A stretch of DNA of 64,000 nt from Klebsiella quasivariicola (GCF_002269255.1 NZ_CP022823.1:4960001-5024000), one strand, 5' to 3'. Positions 35,227-42,944 are shown, counted from the stretch's first letter. Notes: generated by a model from the sequence alone, not told the origin. Made by a program: numbers and translations.

Positions 35227-37170
35227 ATGATTAAGTTTAGCGCAACGCTCCTGGCCACGCTGATCGCCGCCAGCGTCAACGCCGCGACGGTCGACCTGCG
35301 GATCATGGAAACCACCGATCTGCACAGCAATATGATGGACTTTGACTATTACAAAGATGCCGCCACGGAGAAATTCGGCCTGGTCCGTACCGCCACCCTG
35401 ATCGAACAGGCGCGGGCAGAAGCGAAAAACAGCGTGCTGGTGGATAACGGGGATGTTATCCAGGGGAGCCCGTTAGGCGACTACATGGCCGCGAAAGGGT
35501 TGAAAGAAGGCGATGTGCATCCGGTGTATAAGGCGATGAATACCCTGAATTACGCCGTCGGCAACCTGGGCAACCATGAATTCAATTATGGCCTCGACTT
35601 CCTGCATAAGGCGCTGGCCGGGGCGAAATTCCCCTACGTGAACGCCAATATCATCGATGCCAAAACTGGCAAACCGATGTTTACGCCGTACCTGATCCAG
35701 GATACCCGGGTCGTGGACAGCGATGGTCAACCCCATACTCTGCGCATCGGCTATATCGGTTTTGTGCCGCCGCAGATCATGACCTGGGATAAAGCCAATC
35801 TCAGCGGTAAAGTGACGGTCAACGACATTACCGAAACCGCGCGTAAATACATCCCGGAGATGCGCGCGAAAGGGGCTGATGTGGTAGTGGTGGTCGCGCA
35901 CTCCGGCCTTTCCGCCGATCCGTATCAGGCGATGGCAGAAAACTCGGTCTACTACTTAAGCCAGGTACCGGGCGTTGACGCCATCATGTTCGGCCACGCC
36001 CACGCGGTGTTCCCGGGTAAAGACTTCGCCAGCATCAAAGGCGCGGATATCGCCAAAGGGACGCTAAACGGCGTACCGGCGGTGATGCCGGGAATGTGGG
36101 GCGATCATCTCGGGGTGGTCGATCTGGTGCTAAATAACGACAGCGGTAAATGGCAGGTGACGCAGAGTAAAGCCGAAGCGCGGCCTATTTATGACGCGGT
36201 GGCGAAGAAATCGCTGGCGGCGGAAGATAGTAAGATGGTGGCGGTGCTGAAAGCCGACCACGACGCCACTCGCGAATTCGTCAGTAAGCCGATCGGTAAG
36301 TCCGCCGACAATATGTACAGCTATCTGGCGCTGGTGCAGGACGACCCGACGGTGCAGGTGGTCAACATGGCGCAAAAGGCCTACGTCGAACACTATATTC
36401 AGGGCGATCCGGACCTGGCGAAGCTGCCGGTGCTCTCCGCCGCCGCACCGTTTAAAGTCGGCGGGCGTAAAAACGATCCGGCGAGCTTTGTCGAAGTGGA
36501 GAAAGGTCAGCTCACCTTCCGTAACGCCGCCGACCTCTATCTCTACCCCAACACCCTGGTGGTGATGAAGGTCAGCGGGAAAGAGGTTAAGGAGTGGCTG
36601 GAATGCTCTGCCGGACAGTTTAACCAGATCGATCCCACCAGCAGCAAGCCGCAGTCGCTGATCAACTGGGACGGCTTCCGCACCTATAACTTCGACGTGA
36701 TTGACGGGGTGAACTACCAGATTGACGTCACTCAGCCGGCCCGCTACGACAGCGAGTGCCAGCTGATCCATCCGCAGGCAGAGCGTATTACGCACCTGAC
36801 CTTCAACGGTAAACCTGTCGATCCGCAGGCCACTTTCCTGGTCGCCACCAATAACTATCGCGCTTACGGCGGCAAATTTGCCGGCACCGGTGAGAGCCAT
36901 ATCGCCTTTGCCTCACCGGATGAAAACCGTTCGGTGCTGGCGGCGTGGATAGGCGCGCAATCGAAGAAGGATGGCGCGATCCATCCGGCGGCGGATAACA
37001 ACTGGCGTCTGGCGCCGATCCCCAGCAACACACCGCTGGATATTCGTTTTGAGACCTCACCAGGCGACAAAGCCGCGGCGTTTATCAAAGAGAACGCGCA
37101 GTATCCAATGCGCCAGGTGGCCACCGATGATATCGGCTTCGCTATTTATCAGCTGGATTTGAGCAAGTAA
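35227..37170 (+). CDS. cpdB: 2',3'-cyclic-nucleotide 2'-phosphodiesterase/3'-nucleotidase
   Basis: 647 aa. Signal peptide of about 19 residues (MIKFSATLLATLIAASVNA, then ATVDLRIME). Metallophosphatase domain: METTDLHSN, LVDNGDVIQGSPLG, NLGNHEFNYGL (Asp/His/Asn metal ligands), VVVVAHSG and the final metal motif FGHAHAVFPG. The 5'-nucleotidase C-terminal domain covers about 365-590 and includes FRNAADLYLYPNTLVVMKVSG. A periplasmic enzyme that salvages RNA-derived cyclic nucleotides. Followed by the 86-bp repeat array 8 nt after its stop. Confidence 0.96.
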   Translation: MIKFSATLLATLIAASVNAATVDLRIMETTDLHSNMMDFDYYKDAATEKFGLVRTATLIEQARAEAKNSVLVDNGDVIQGSPLGDYMAAKGLKEGDVHPVYKAMNTLNYAVGNLGNHEFNYGLDFLHKALAGAKFPYVNANIIDAKTGKPMFTPYLIQDTRVVDSDGQPHTLRIGYIGFVPPQIMTWDKANLSGKVTVNDITETARKYIPEMRAKGADVVVVVAHSGLSADPYQAMAENSVYYLSQVPGVDAIMFGHAHAVFPGKDFASIKGADIAKGTLNGVPAVMPGMWGDHLGVVDLVLNNDSGKWQVTQSKAEARPIYDAVAKKSLAAEDSKMVAVLKADHDATREFVSKPIGKSADNMYSYLALVQDDPTVQVVNMAQKAYVEHYIQGDPDLAKLPVLSAAAPFKVGGRKNDPASFVEVEKGQLTFRNAADLYLYPNTLVVMKVSGKEVKEWLECSAGQFNQIDPTSSKPQSLINWDGFRTYNFDVIDGVNYQIDVTQPARYDSECQLIHPQAERITHLTFNGKPVDPQATFLVATNNYRAYGGKFAGTGESHIAFASPDENRSVLAAWIGAQSKKDGAIHPAADNNWRLAPIPSNTPLDIRFETSPGDKAAAFIKENAQYPMRQVATDDIGFAIYQLDLSK

Positions 37171-37177
37171 TGCCTGT

Positions 37178-37318
37178 TCCCCGGCGGCGCTGCGCTTACC
37201 GGGGCTACAAACCGGAGCTGACGGGTAGCCCGGATAAGGCGCCAGCCGCTATCCGGGAATATCTCCCCGGTGGCGCTGCGCTTACCGGGGCTACAAACCG
37301 GGGCTGACGGGTAGCCCG
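37178..37318. repeat. 86-bp palindromic repeat array, left part
   Basis: Copy 1 starts at 37178 and copy 2 at 37264; each begins TCCCCGGCGG or TCCCCGGTGG. A unit contains two palindromic modules, CCCCGG...CCGGGG and CCCGGATA...TATCCGGG, the layout of enterobacterial REP/BIME elements. Copy 2 is cut after its 55th base by the insertion sequence. Confidence 0.9.
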
Positions 37319-37323
37319 ATGTG

Positions 37324-37336
37324 ATGGACACCTCCC
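37324..37336 (+). repeat. IS left subterminal inverted repeat
   Basis: ATGGACACCTCCC, perfect complement of the right copy at 38685-38697. Its first 12 bases also pair with GGAGGTGTCCAT at 37388-37399, just before the transposase start. Confidence 0.88.
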
Positions 37337-37387
37337 ACCTTACGGCATCAAAGTGCCAGACTGAGGTGTTAACCCCAGATCCCCGGA

Positions 37388-37399
37388 GGAGGTGTCCAT
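37388..37399 (+). promoter_or_regulatory. Third IR copy over the transposase ribosome site
   Basis: GGAGGTGTCCAT, identical to the right inverted repeat core, lies directly before the ATG at 37401 and overlaps the GGAGGAGG ribosome binding site. In a transcript entering from outside the IS it can pair over 12 bp with the left IR (37324-37335) and hide the ribosome site. Protection against read-through transposase synthesis is the inferred role. Confidence 0.65.
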
Positions 37400-37400
37400 C

Positions 37401-38423
37401 ATGAATATTAAACGTATTGGTCTCGACCTGGCTAAAAATATCTTCCAGATACATGCCGTGGATCACCATGAACATGTTGTCCTGCGTAAAACCCTGCGCC
37501 GGGACCGCATGACCGCCTTTTTCTCTCAACTCTCTCCCTGCCTTATCGGGATTGAAGCCTGCGGCGCCGCCCACTACTGGGCCCGCGAGCTGACCCGTAT
37601 GGGGCATACCGTACGCATTATCCCGCCTCAGCGGGTCAAGTCCTATCTTAAAGGGCAGAAGAATGACGCCAACGACGCGGAAGCTATCTGCGAGGCTATC
37701 AGCCGTCCCGGAATGCGCTTTGTGGCCATGAAGACAGAGCGGCAGCAGACGCTGCAGGCAGAGCACCGCGTCCGGGCCCGGCTCGTCCGCGCCCGGACAG
37801 CCCTGAGTAATGAGATGCGGGGACTGCTGGGTGAGTTTGGTCTGGTACTGCCGGTGGGAATAAGGCAGCTACGTAAGGCATTGCCGGAGATACTGTCGCA
37901 ACAAGAGCTGTGGGATGACCGCTTTATCCGCCTGCTGAGCGAACTGGCGGAAGAGCTGCAGATGCTGGATGAGCGGGTCGCCCGCCATGACAGGCGGCTT
38001 GAGCAGTCAGCACGGGATGATATCCGGATAAAAAGGCTGCTGGCGATAGAGGGTATGGGGCCGGTGGTGGCCAGTGCGCTGGTGGCGGCGGTCGGCGATG
38101 GCAGACAGTTCAAAAGTGGTCGGGAGATGGCGGCGTATCTGGGTCTGGTCCCGCGGCAGCACTCCAGTGGCGGGAAAGCGCGGCTGGGGTCTATCAGCAA
38201 ACGGGGAGACAGTTACCTGCGGACGCTGATAATCCACGGTGCGCGTGCGGTGCTGAACGCGTGTCAGAATAAAACCGACAGACGCAGCCAGTGGCTGAAG
38301 GCGTTATCGGAAAGGCGAAACCGGAATATCGCGACGGTGGCGCTGGCGAACAAGAATGCGCGAATAGCATGGGCGATACTGAGCCGCGAAGAAGATTACC
38401 ATGGGTTACAGGCCGCCGGTTAA
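37401..38423 (+). CDS. IS110-family DEDD transposase
   Basis: 340 aa from ATG 37401, chosen for the strong GGAGGAGG site; a GTG nine bases upstream is inside the inverted repeat. N-terminal RuvC-like DEDD domain: D9 in RIGLDLAKN, E52 in IGIEACG, D89 and D92 in KNDANDAEAI. A coiled helical region at about 165-205 follows. C-terminal Transposase_20 domain: helix-hairpin-helix LLAIEGMGPVVASAL, and PRQHSSGGKARLGSISKRGD, which carries the serine (S255 or S256) that corresponds to the IS110 catalytic Ser. Such enzymes work with an element-encoded bridge RNA. The last codons and stop form one arm of a 44-bp palindrome. Confidence 0.95.
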   Translation: MNIKRIGLDLAKNIFQIHAVDHHEHVVLRKTLRRDRMTAFFSQLSPCLIGIEACGAAHYWARELTRMGHTVRIIPPQRVKSYLKGQKNDANDAEAICEAISRPGMRFVAMKTERQQTLQAEHRVRARLVRARTALSNEMRGLLGEFGLVLPVGIRQLRKALPEILSQQELWDDRFIRLLSELAEELQMLDERVARHDRRLEQSARDDIRIKRLLAIEGMGPVVASALVAAVGDGRQFKSGREMAAYLGLVPRQHSSGGKARLGSISKRGDSYLRTLIIHGARAVLNACQNKTDRRSQWLKALSERRNRNIATVALANKNARIAWAILSREEDYHGLQAAG

Positions 38424-38443
38424 CCGGCGGCCTGTAACCCATG
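38400..38443. repeat. Perfect 44-bp palindrome across the transposase stop
   Basis: 22 bp on each side pair exactly, without a spacer. The arm starts CATGGGTTACAGG and the centre is CCGGTTAACCGG; the transposase TAA stop lies at the centre. As RNA it would make a hairpin of about 20 bp with a tight loop between the transposase reading frame and the candidate bridge RNA. Confidence 0.9.
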
Positions 38444-38645
38444 CAGTAAAAGAGCAATAACCTGCCGTGAGAGTGCAGTCAGCAAAGTGTGATGAGTAAC
38501 AGGTAAGACCGGCATCTGTCATTCCGACTTATCCGAAGGCTCCCTGGAAAACAAAGCCGCTAGCCCGAATGGAAACAGATGCGCAGATAACATCATGGCC
38601 CGGATACGACGGTATCGTAAGAGAGGCCGGATATACGAACGCACC
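38444..38645 (+). ncRNA. Candidate IS110 bridge RNA (seekRNA)
   Basis: Three hairpins can be drawn by eye. (1) ACCTG 38460-38464 with CAGGT 38500-38504. (2) Target loop: GCATCTGT 38512-38519 with ACAGATGC 38575-38582 and CATTC 38520-38524 with GAATG 38567-38571. Inside it, CTTATCCG (38528-38535) is the complement of the right flank CGGATAAG and TAGCCCG (38561-38567) equals the left flank; both include the CG core. (3) Donor loop: GGCC 38597-38600 with GGCC 38625-38628 around GATAC/GTATC. ATATACGA (38631-38638) equals the left side of the joined IS ends across CG, and ACATC (38590-38594) pairs with GATGT of the right side. Guide order is the same in both loops. RNA ends are approximate. Confidence 0.75.
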
Positions 38646-38684
38646 TTACCCCGTTACACAAAATGCAGAGATGACTTGCATAAC

Positions 38685-38697
38685 GGGAGGTGTCCAT
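38685..38697 (+). repeat. IS right subterminal inverted repeat
   Basis: GGGAGGTGTCCAT, 3 bp inside the right end of the element; perfect complement of the left copy. TTGCAT (38676-38681) just upstream may act as a -35 once the ends are joined. Confidence 0.88.
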
Positions 38698-38700
38698 ATA

Positions 38701-38925
38701 CGGATAAGGCGCCAGCCGCTATCCGGGAATATCTCCCCGGTGGCGCTGCGCTTACCGGGGCTACAAACCGGGGCTGACGGGTAGCCCGGATAAGGCACCT
38801 GCCGCTATCCGGGAACATCTCCCCGGTGGCGCTGCGCTTACCGGGGCTACAAACCGGAGCTGACGGGTAGCCCGGATAAGACGCCCGCCGCTATCCGGGA
38901 ACATCTCCCCGGTGGCGGGGCGACA
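38701..38925. repeat. 86-bp palindromic repeat array, right part
   Basis: It begins with the duplicated CG and the remaining 31 bp of copy 2, followed by copy 3 (from 38734), copy 4 (from 38820) and a partial copy 5 (from 38906), all exactly 86 bp apart. Small differences (GGCGCCAG / GGCACCTG / GACGCCCG in the same spot) show that the units have diverged slightly, so the array is older than the IS insertion. It ends 16 bp before the qorR stop. Confidence 0.9.
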
Positions 38926-38940
38926 GGGAGTGATACATTT

Positions 38941-39312
38941 TTACTCCCCGTGGTTAGCCAGCACCGCAGGCAGATTGATCTCGATCCAGTCCGCCAGGGC
39001 GGCCACCTTCTCGCTCACCTGCAGGCCGAGCGGCGTCAGGCTATATTCAACGTGTGGCGGTACCACCGGATAAGAGATACGGTCGATAAAACCATCCTGC
39101 TCCAGGGCCTGCAGCGACTGCGCCAGCATCTTTTCGCTGACCCCACCCATTTTGCGCCGCAGATCGCTGAAGCGATGGGTCCCCTCGCGCAGCGCCACCA
39201 GAATCAACACGCCCCAGCGGCTGGTGACATGTTTAAGCACATCGCGCGACGGGCACTGTTCCGCGAACAGGTTGCCGGTGCGCAGTTTCTCGCTCAGCGT
39301 CGATTCGGTCAT
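38941..39312 (-). CDS. qorR: HxlR-family redox regulator QorR
   Basis: 123 aa, winged-helix HxlR family. CPSRDVLKHVTSRWGVLILVALREGTHRFSDLRRKMGG carries the conserved Cys near residue 19 that senses oxidants in E. coli YtfH/QorR and the helix-turn-helix; EKMLAQSLQALEQDGFI is the recognition helix and wing. Divergent from qorB, with an 89-bp shared promoter region containing the palindrome-like GTACGTACTTACTAAAAGTT, a likely QorR operator. Confidence 0.92.
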   Translation of the reverse strand: MTESTLSEKLRTGNLFAEQCPSRDVLKHVTSRWGVLILVALREGTHRFSDLRRKMGGVSEKMLAQSLQALEQDGFIDRISYPVVPPHVEYSLTPLGLQVSEKVAALADWIEINLPAVLANHGE

Positions 39313-39401
39313 TTCACACTTACCTTTTTGTACGTACTTACTAAAAGTTAGTTAAGGTGGTAGCTTACCACAACTGCCAATAAACACGAAGGAGAAGTCC
39401 C

Positions 39402-40250
39402 ATGATCGCCCTTACCGGTGCCACCGGCCAGCTTGGCCACTACGTTCTGCAAAACCTGCTTAAAACCGTTCCTGCCAGCCAGATTGTGGCGATTGTCCGC
39501 AACCCGGCCAAAGCCCAGGCGCTCAGCCAGCAGGGCGTCGTTGTCCGTCAGGCCGACTATAGCGACGAAGCGGCGCTGACCGCCGCGCTGCAGGGCGTGG
39601 ATAAACTGCTGTTAATCTCCTCCAGCGAAGTCGGTCAGCGCGCCGTTCAGCACCGCAACGTCATCAACGCCGCTAAAGCCGCCGGGGTAAAATTCATCGC
39701 CTACACCAGCCTGCTGCACGCCGACACCTCGCCGCTGGGCCTGGCCGCAGAGCATATTGAAACCGAGCAGATGCTGTCCGACTCTGGTATCGCTTACGCC
39801 CTGCTGCGCAATGGCTGGTATACCGAAAACTATCTGGCCAGCGCACCGCCGGCGCTGGAGCATGGCGTGTTTATCGGTGCCGCTGGCGAGGGTAAAATTG
39901 CCTCCGCCACCCGCGCGGATTATGCCGCCGCTGCCGCCCGCGTTATCGCCGGTGAAGGCCATGAAGGGAAAATTTACGAACTGGCGGGTGATAACGCCTG
40001 GACGTTGAGCGAGCTGGCTGCCGAGCTGAGCAAGCAAAGCGGGAAAAACGTGGTTTATCAAAACCTCAGCGAAGCTGATTTCGCCGCCGCGCTGAAAAGC
40101 GTTGGTCTGCCAGCCGGGCTTGCCGATATGCTGGCGGATTCCGATACCGGCGCGTCGAAAGGCGGGCTGTTTGACGACAGCCGCACCCTGAGTACGCTGA
40201 TCGGCCGTCCGACCACCTCCCTTGTTGAAAGCGTGAAAGGCATTCTGTAA
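39402..40250 (+). CDS. qorB: NAD(P)H:quinone oxidoreductase 2
   Basis: 282 aa, NmrA-like extended SDR as in E. coli YtfG/QorB. The N-terminal dinucleotide motif MIALTGATGQLGHYVL (G-x-x-G-x-x-G) is intact; LLLISSSEVGQRAVQHRNVINAAKAAGV and YTSLLHADTSPLGLAAEHIETEQML follow the family. Thought to reduce quinones using NADPH. The start follows AAGGAGAAG. Divergent partner of qorR. Confidence 0.94.
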   Translation: MIALTGATGQLGHYVLQNLLKTVPASQIVAIVRNPAKAQALSQQGVVVRQADYSDEAALTAALQGVDKLLLISSSEVGQRAVQHRNVINAAKAAGVKFIAYTSLLHADTSPLGLAAEHIETEQMLSDSGIAYALLRNGWYTENYLASAPPALEHGVFIGAAGEGKIASATRADYAAAAARVIAGEGHEGKIYELAGDNAWTLSELAAELSKQSGKNVVYQNLSEADFAAALKSVGLPAGLADMLADSDTGASKGGLFDDSRTLSTLIGRPTTSLVESVKGIL

Positions 40251-40327
40251 CCGCCCCTCTCAGCTTTTGCGGTTGCGTCCCGGCGGTTCCTCTCCCATAT
40301 TGAAGGGGTAACCGTCGGGAGGCAGGC

Positions 40328-41152
40328 ATGCAGGGCGTACCACCCCAATTTAGTGATGAAAAAGACCGCGCGCGCTTTCGCCATCTCGAACAGCTGCCCG
40401 GGGTAGAGCTTTACCACGCCCATATCTCCCGTTACGCCTTTGAACCCCATACCCACGAAGCCTTCGGCATCGGCGTGATCGAGCAAGGCGCGGAGCGCTT
40501 TCGCTACCGCGGCAGCCAGCACATCGCCGCCGCAAACGCTATTGTCACCATGAATCCCGACGAGCTGCACACCGGCGAAGCGGCAACCGCCGACGGCTGG
40601 CGCTACCGGATGATTTATCTGGAGCCGGACCGTCTGGAAGCCATCACCGGGGTGCGCGACTGGTGGTTCAGCGAGGTGGTTCGCGAGGATCCCCTGCGTT
40701 CCCGACAGATTGGTCAGCTGATTTATGGCCTGTGGCATAGCGACGATCCGCTGGCCCAGCAGGGAATGCTGCTCGACCTCATCGACACCTTCCGCCCTCT
40801 GGCCCACTATGCCTCGGCGCAGGGTGAAGCCGGGCATCGCTTCGACCGCGTGCGCGACTACCTGCACGATAACTATATGCGCCCCATCACCCTCGACGAG
40901 ATGGCGCAGGTGGCGGCGCTGAGCCCGTACCACTTTCAGCGCCAGTTTAAAGCCCACTATCACGTGACGCCCCATCAGATGCTGATGGCTATCCGTCTGT
41001 GGCGCGCCAAGGCGTTTCTCACCCACGGCATGCCCGCCGCCGAAGTAGCGATTGCCGTCGGCCTCACCGACCAGTCCCACCTGACCCGCGCCTTCACCCT
41101 GCGTTACGGTATTACGCCGGTGCGCTATCAGAAGCAGGTCGCCAGGCGCTAA
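40328..41152 (+). CDS. AraC-family transcriptional regulator
   Basis: 274 aa. N-terminal AraC-type cupin (YHAHISRYAFEPHTHEAFGIGVIEQGAERFRYRG, with the H-x-H pattern of the sugar/amino-acid-sensing cupins; VTMNPDELHTGEA). C-terminal double HTH (ITLDEMAQVAALSPYHFQRQFKAHY, then MPAAEVAIAVGLTDQSHLTRAFTLRYGITPVRY). The start follows GGGAGGCAGGC. Located between qorB and ytfF, where E. coli K-12 has no such gene. The distance of 57 bp to the following exporter-type gene makes that its likely target. Confidence 0.9.
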   Translation: MQGVPPQFSDEKDRARFRHLEQLPGVELYHAHISRYAFEPHTHEAFGIGVIEQGAERFRYRGSQHIAAANAIVTMNPDELHTGEAATADGWRYRMIYLEPDRLEAITGVRDWWFSEVVREDPLRSRQIGQLIYGLWHSDDPLAQQGMLLDLIDTFRPLAHYASAQGEAGHRFDRVRDYLHDNYMRPITLDEMAQVAALSPYHFQRQFKAHYHVTPHQMLMAIRLWRAKAFLTHGMPAAEVAIAVGLTDQSHLTRAFTLRYGITPVRYQKQVARR

Positions 41153-41209
41153 TGCGCAATCTCATACAATATTCCTGCCCGCCCCCCTTCTACACTGCAG
41201 ACAACGGTA

Positions 41210-42199
41210 ATGACAACGGATGCAATGATGATTAGTGGTGTGCTGTACGCCCTGCTGGCGGGGCTGATGTGGGGGTTAATTTTTGTCGGGCCTTTGCTGG
41301 TACCAGAGTATCCGGCGATGCTGCAGTCGATGGGACGCTATCTGGCGCTGGGCCTGATCGCCCTGCCGCTGGCGTGGCTCGGGCGCGGGCGCCTGCGCCA
41401 GCTGAGCCGGCAGGACTGGTGGACCGCGCTGGGCCTGACAATGATGGGGAATCTTATCTATTACGCCTGCCTGGCCAGCGCCATTCAGCGCACCGGCGCG
41501 CCGGTCTCCACCATGATTATCGGCACGTTGCCGGTGGTATTGCCGGTCTTCGCCAATCTGCTCTACAGCCAGCGCGACGGGAAGCTGCCGTGGCGGCGCC
41601 TGTTTCCGGCGCTGGTCTGCATTGCCCTCGGCCTGATCTGCGTGAATGTCGCGGAACTGCGCCAGGGGCTGCCTGACTTTAGCCTGTGGCGCTACGGCTC
41701 CGGCATCGCACTGGCGTTGGGATCGGTGGCCTGCTGGGCCTGGTATGCCCTGCGCAACGCCCGCTGGTTGCGGGAAAATCCGCATCAGCCGCCGATGATG
41801 TGGGCTACCGCCCAGGCGCTGGTGACGCTTCCGGTTTCGCTGGCCGGTTACCTCGCCGCCTGCGTCTGGCTGCACGGTCAGCAGGCCGGGTTCCCCCTGC
41901 CCTTCGGCCCGCGCCCGGCGGTGTTTATTACGCTGATGCTGGCTATCGCAGTGCTCTGCTCATGGGTCGGCGCGCTGTGCTGGAATATCGCCAGCCAGCG
42001 GCTGCCGACGGTGATCCTCGGGCCGCTGATCGTCTTCGAAACCCTGGCCGGGCTGCTGTATACCTTCCTGCTGCGGCAAAGTTTACCGCCGTTACTGACC
42101 CTGAGCGGGATCCTGCTGCTGGTGCTCGGCGTAGTCTCCGCCGTACGCGCCAGACCGGAAAAACCGACGTTGCAACCGCTGACGAACGAAAAAAAGTAG
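41210..42199 (+). CDS. ytfF: EamA/DMT-family transporter YtfF
   Basis: 329 aa with ten hydrophobic segments in two EamA repeats (first repeat from SGVLYALLAGLMWGLIFVGPLLV, second from IALALGSVACWAWYALRNARWL). Position directly before ytfE and after qorB matches E. coli ytfF. Members export amino acids or other metabolites; the substrate is unknown. The first ATG (41210) was kept; an internal ATG at 41225 is possible. Ends with a basic tail. Confidence 0.88.
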   Translation: MTTDAMMISGVLYALLAGLMWGLIFVGPLLVPEYPAMLQSMGRYLALGLIALPLAWLGRGRLRQLSRQDWWTALGLTMMGNLIYYACLASAIQRTGAPVSTMIIGTLPVVLPVFANLLYSQRDGKLPWRRLFPALVCIALGLICVNVAELRQGLPDFSLWRYGSGIALALGSVACWAWYALRNARWLRENPHQPPMMWATAQALVTLPVSLAGYLAACVWLHGQQAGFPLPFGPRPAVFITLMLAIAVLCSWVGALCWNIASQRLPTVILGPLIVFETLAGLLYTFLLRQSLPPLLTLSGILLLVLGVVSAVRARPEKPTLQPLTNEKK

Positions 42200-42224
42200 C
42201 CAGACCCTCTTAAGGGGTATTCCC

Positions 42225-42255
42225 TTGCCTTAAAGATGCATTTAAAATACATTTT
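42225..42255 (+). promoter_or_regulatory. ytfE promoter overlapped by NsrR site
   Basis: AAGATGCATTT and AAATACATTTT, separated by one A (42233-42255), fit the NsrR operator, an 11-1-11 inverted repeat, nearly base for base. TTGCCT (42225-42230) and TACATT (42248-42253) with 17-bp spacing form the promoter it covers. NsrR, a nitric-oxide-sensing Fe-S repressor, represses ytfE this way in E. coli. Confidence 0.85.
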
Positions 42256-42281
42256 ATATTCCTGATGACGAGGTAACAGCT

Positions 42282-42944
42282 ATGGCTTTCCGTGACCAAC
42301 CTTTAGGCGAGCTGGCGCTGACCATCCCGCGCGCCTCCGCCCTGTTCCGTCAATACGACATGGATTACTGCTGCGGCGGCAAACAGACCCTGGCGCGCGC
42401 CGCATCGCGGAAAGCGCTGGATGTCGCGGTGATTGAAGCCGAGCTGGCGAAACTGGCCGAGCAGCCTCTCTCCCGCGACTGGCGCGCGGCGCCCCTCCCG
42501 GAGATTATCGACCATATCATCGTCCGCTATCACGACCGGCACCGTGAACAGCTGCCGGAGCTGATCCTGCAGGCTACCAAGGTTGAACGCGTCCATGCCG
42601 ATAAACCGAACGTGCCGAAAGGGCTGACCAAATACCTGACCATGCTGCATCAGGAGCTTTCCAGCCACATGATGAAAGAGGAGCAGATCCTGTTCCCGAT
42701 GATCAAACAGGGAATGGGCGCCCAGGCCGGGGGCCCGATCAGCGTAATGGAAAGCGAGCATGACGAAGCGGGTGAACTGCTGGAAGTCATTAAACACATC
42801 ACCCATAACGTGACGCCGCCGCCGGAAGCCTGCACCACCTGGAAGGCGATGTATAACGGTATCAACGAGATGATTGACGATCTGATGGAGCACATCAGTC
42901 TGGAAAATAACGTACTGTTTCCGCGCGCCCTCGGCGGGAAGTAA
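42282..42944 (+). CDS. ytfE: Di-iron Fe-S cluster repair protein YtfE (RIC)
   Basis: 220 aa, E. coli length. The N-terminal ScdA domain has the Cys motif YDMDYCCGGKQTL (residues about 25-37); the C-terminal hemerythrin-like four-helix bundle supplies di-iron ligands from DHIIVRYHDRHREQLPEL, LHQELSSHMMKEEQILFP, SEHDEAGELL and MEHISLENNVLFPRA. It repairs iron-sulfur clusters after nitrosative or oxidative damage. Controlled by the NsrR site directly upstream. Confidence 0.97.
   Translation: MAFRDQPLGELALTIPRASALFRQYDMDYCCGGKQTLARAASRKALDVAVIEAELAKLAEQPLSRDWRAAPLPEIIDHIIVRYHDRHREQLPELILQATKVERVHADKPNVPKGLTKYLTMLHQELSSHMMKEEQILFPMIKQGMGAQAGGPISVMESEHDEAGELLEVIKHITHNVTPPPEACTTWKAMYNGINEMIDDLMEHISLENNVLFPRALGGK

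Larger units (their letters stand above)
37319..38700 (+). mobile_element. IS110-family (IS1111-type) insertion sequence, about 1.38 kb
   Basis: The ends are fixed by comparing with intact repeat units: the left flank stops at ...TAGCCCG (37318) and the right flank resumes at CGGATAAGG (38701). Removing the element and one CG restores an exact 86-bp unit (55 + 31 bp). The element has 13-bp subterminal inverted repeats (37324-37336 and 38685-38697) set 5 bp and 3 bp inside the ends, the IS1111-group layout, one DEDD transposase, and a long 3' non-coding end. It looks intact and probably recent, because both host flanks are undamaged. Confidence 0.9.

Noticed and set aside
38599..38606. GCCCGGATA stretch in the IS RNA as a single target guide
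   Set aside because: It reaches from the closing GGCC stem into the small GATAC/GTATC hairpin of the donor loop and would be paired. The two-part guides in the other loop explain both flanks and the core better. The eight or nine matching bases may still be a remnant of the same code.
37178..38925. Regular repeats as a CRISPR array
   Set aside because: Units are contiguous 86-bp tandem copies with internal palindromes and no unique spacers, and no cas gene is nearby.
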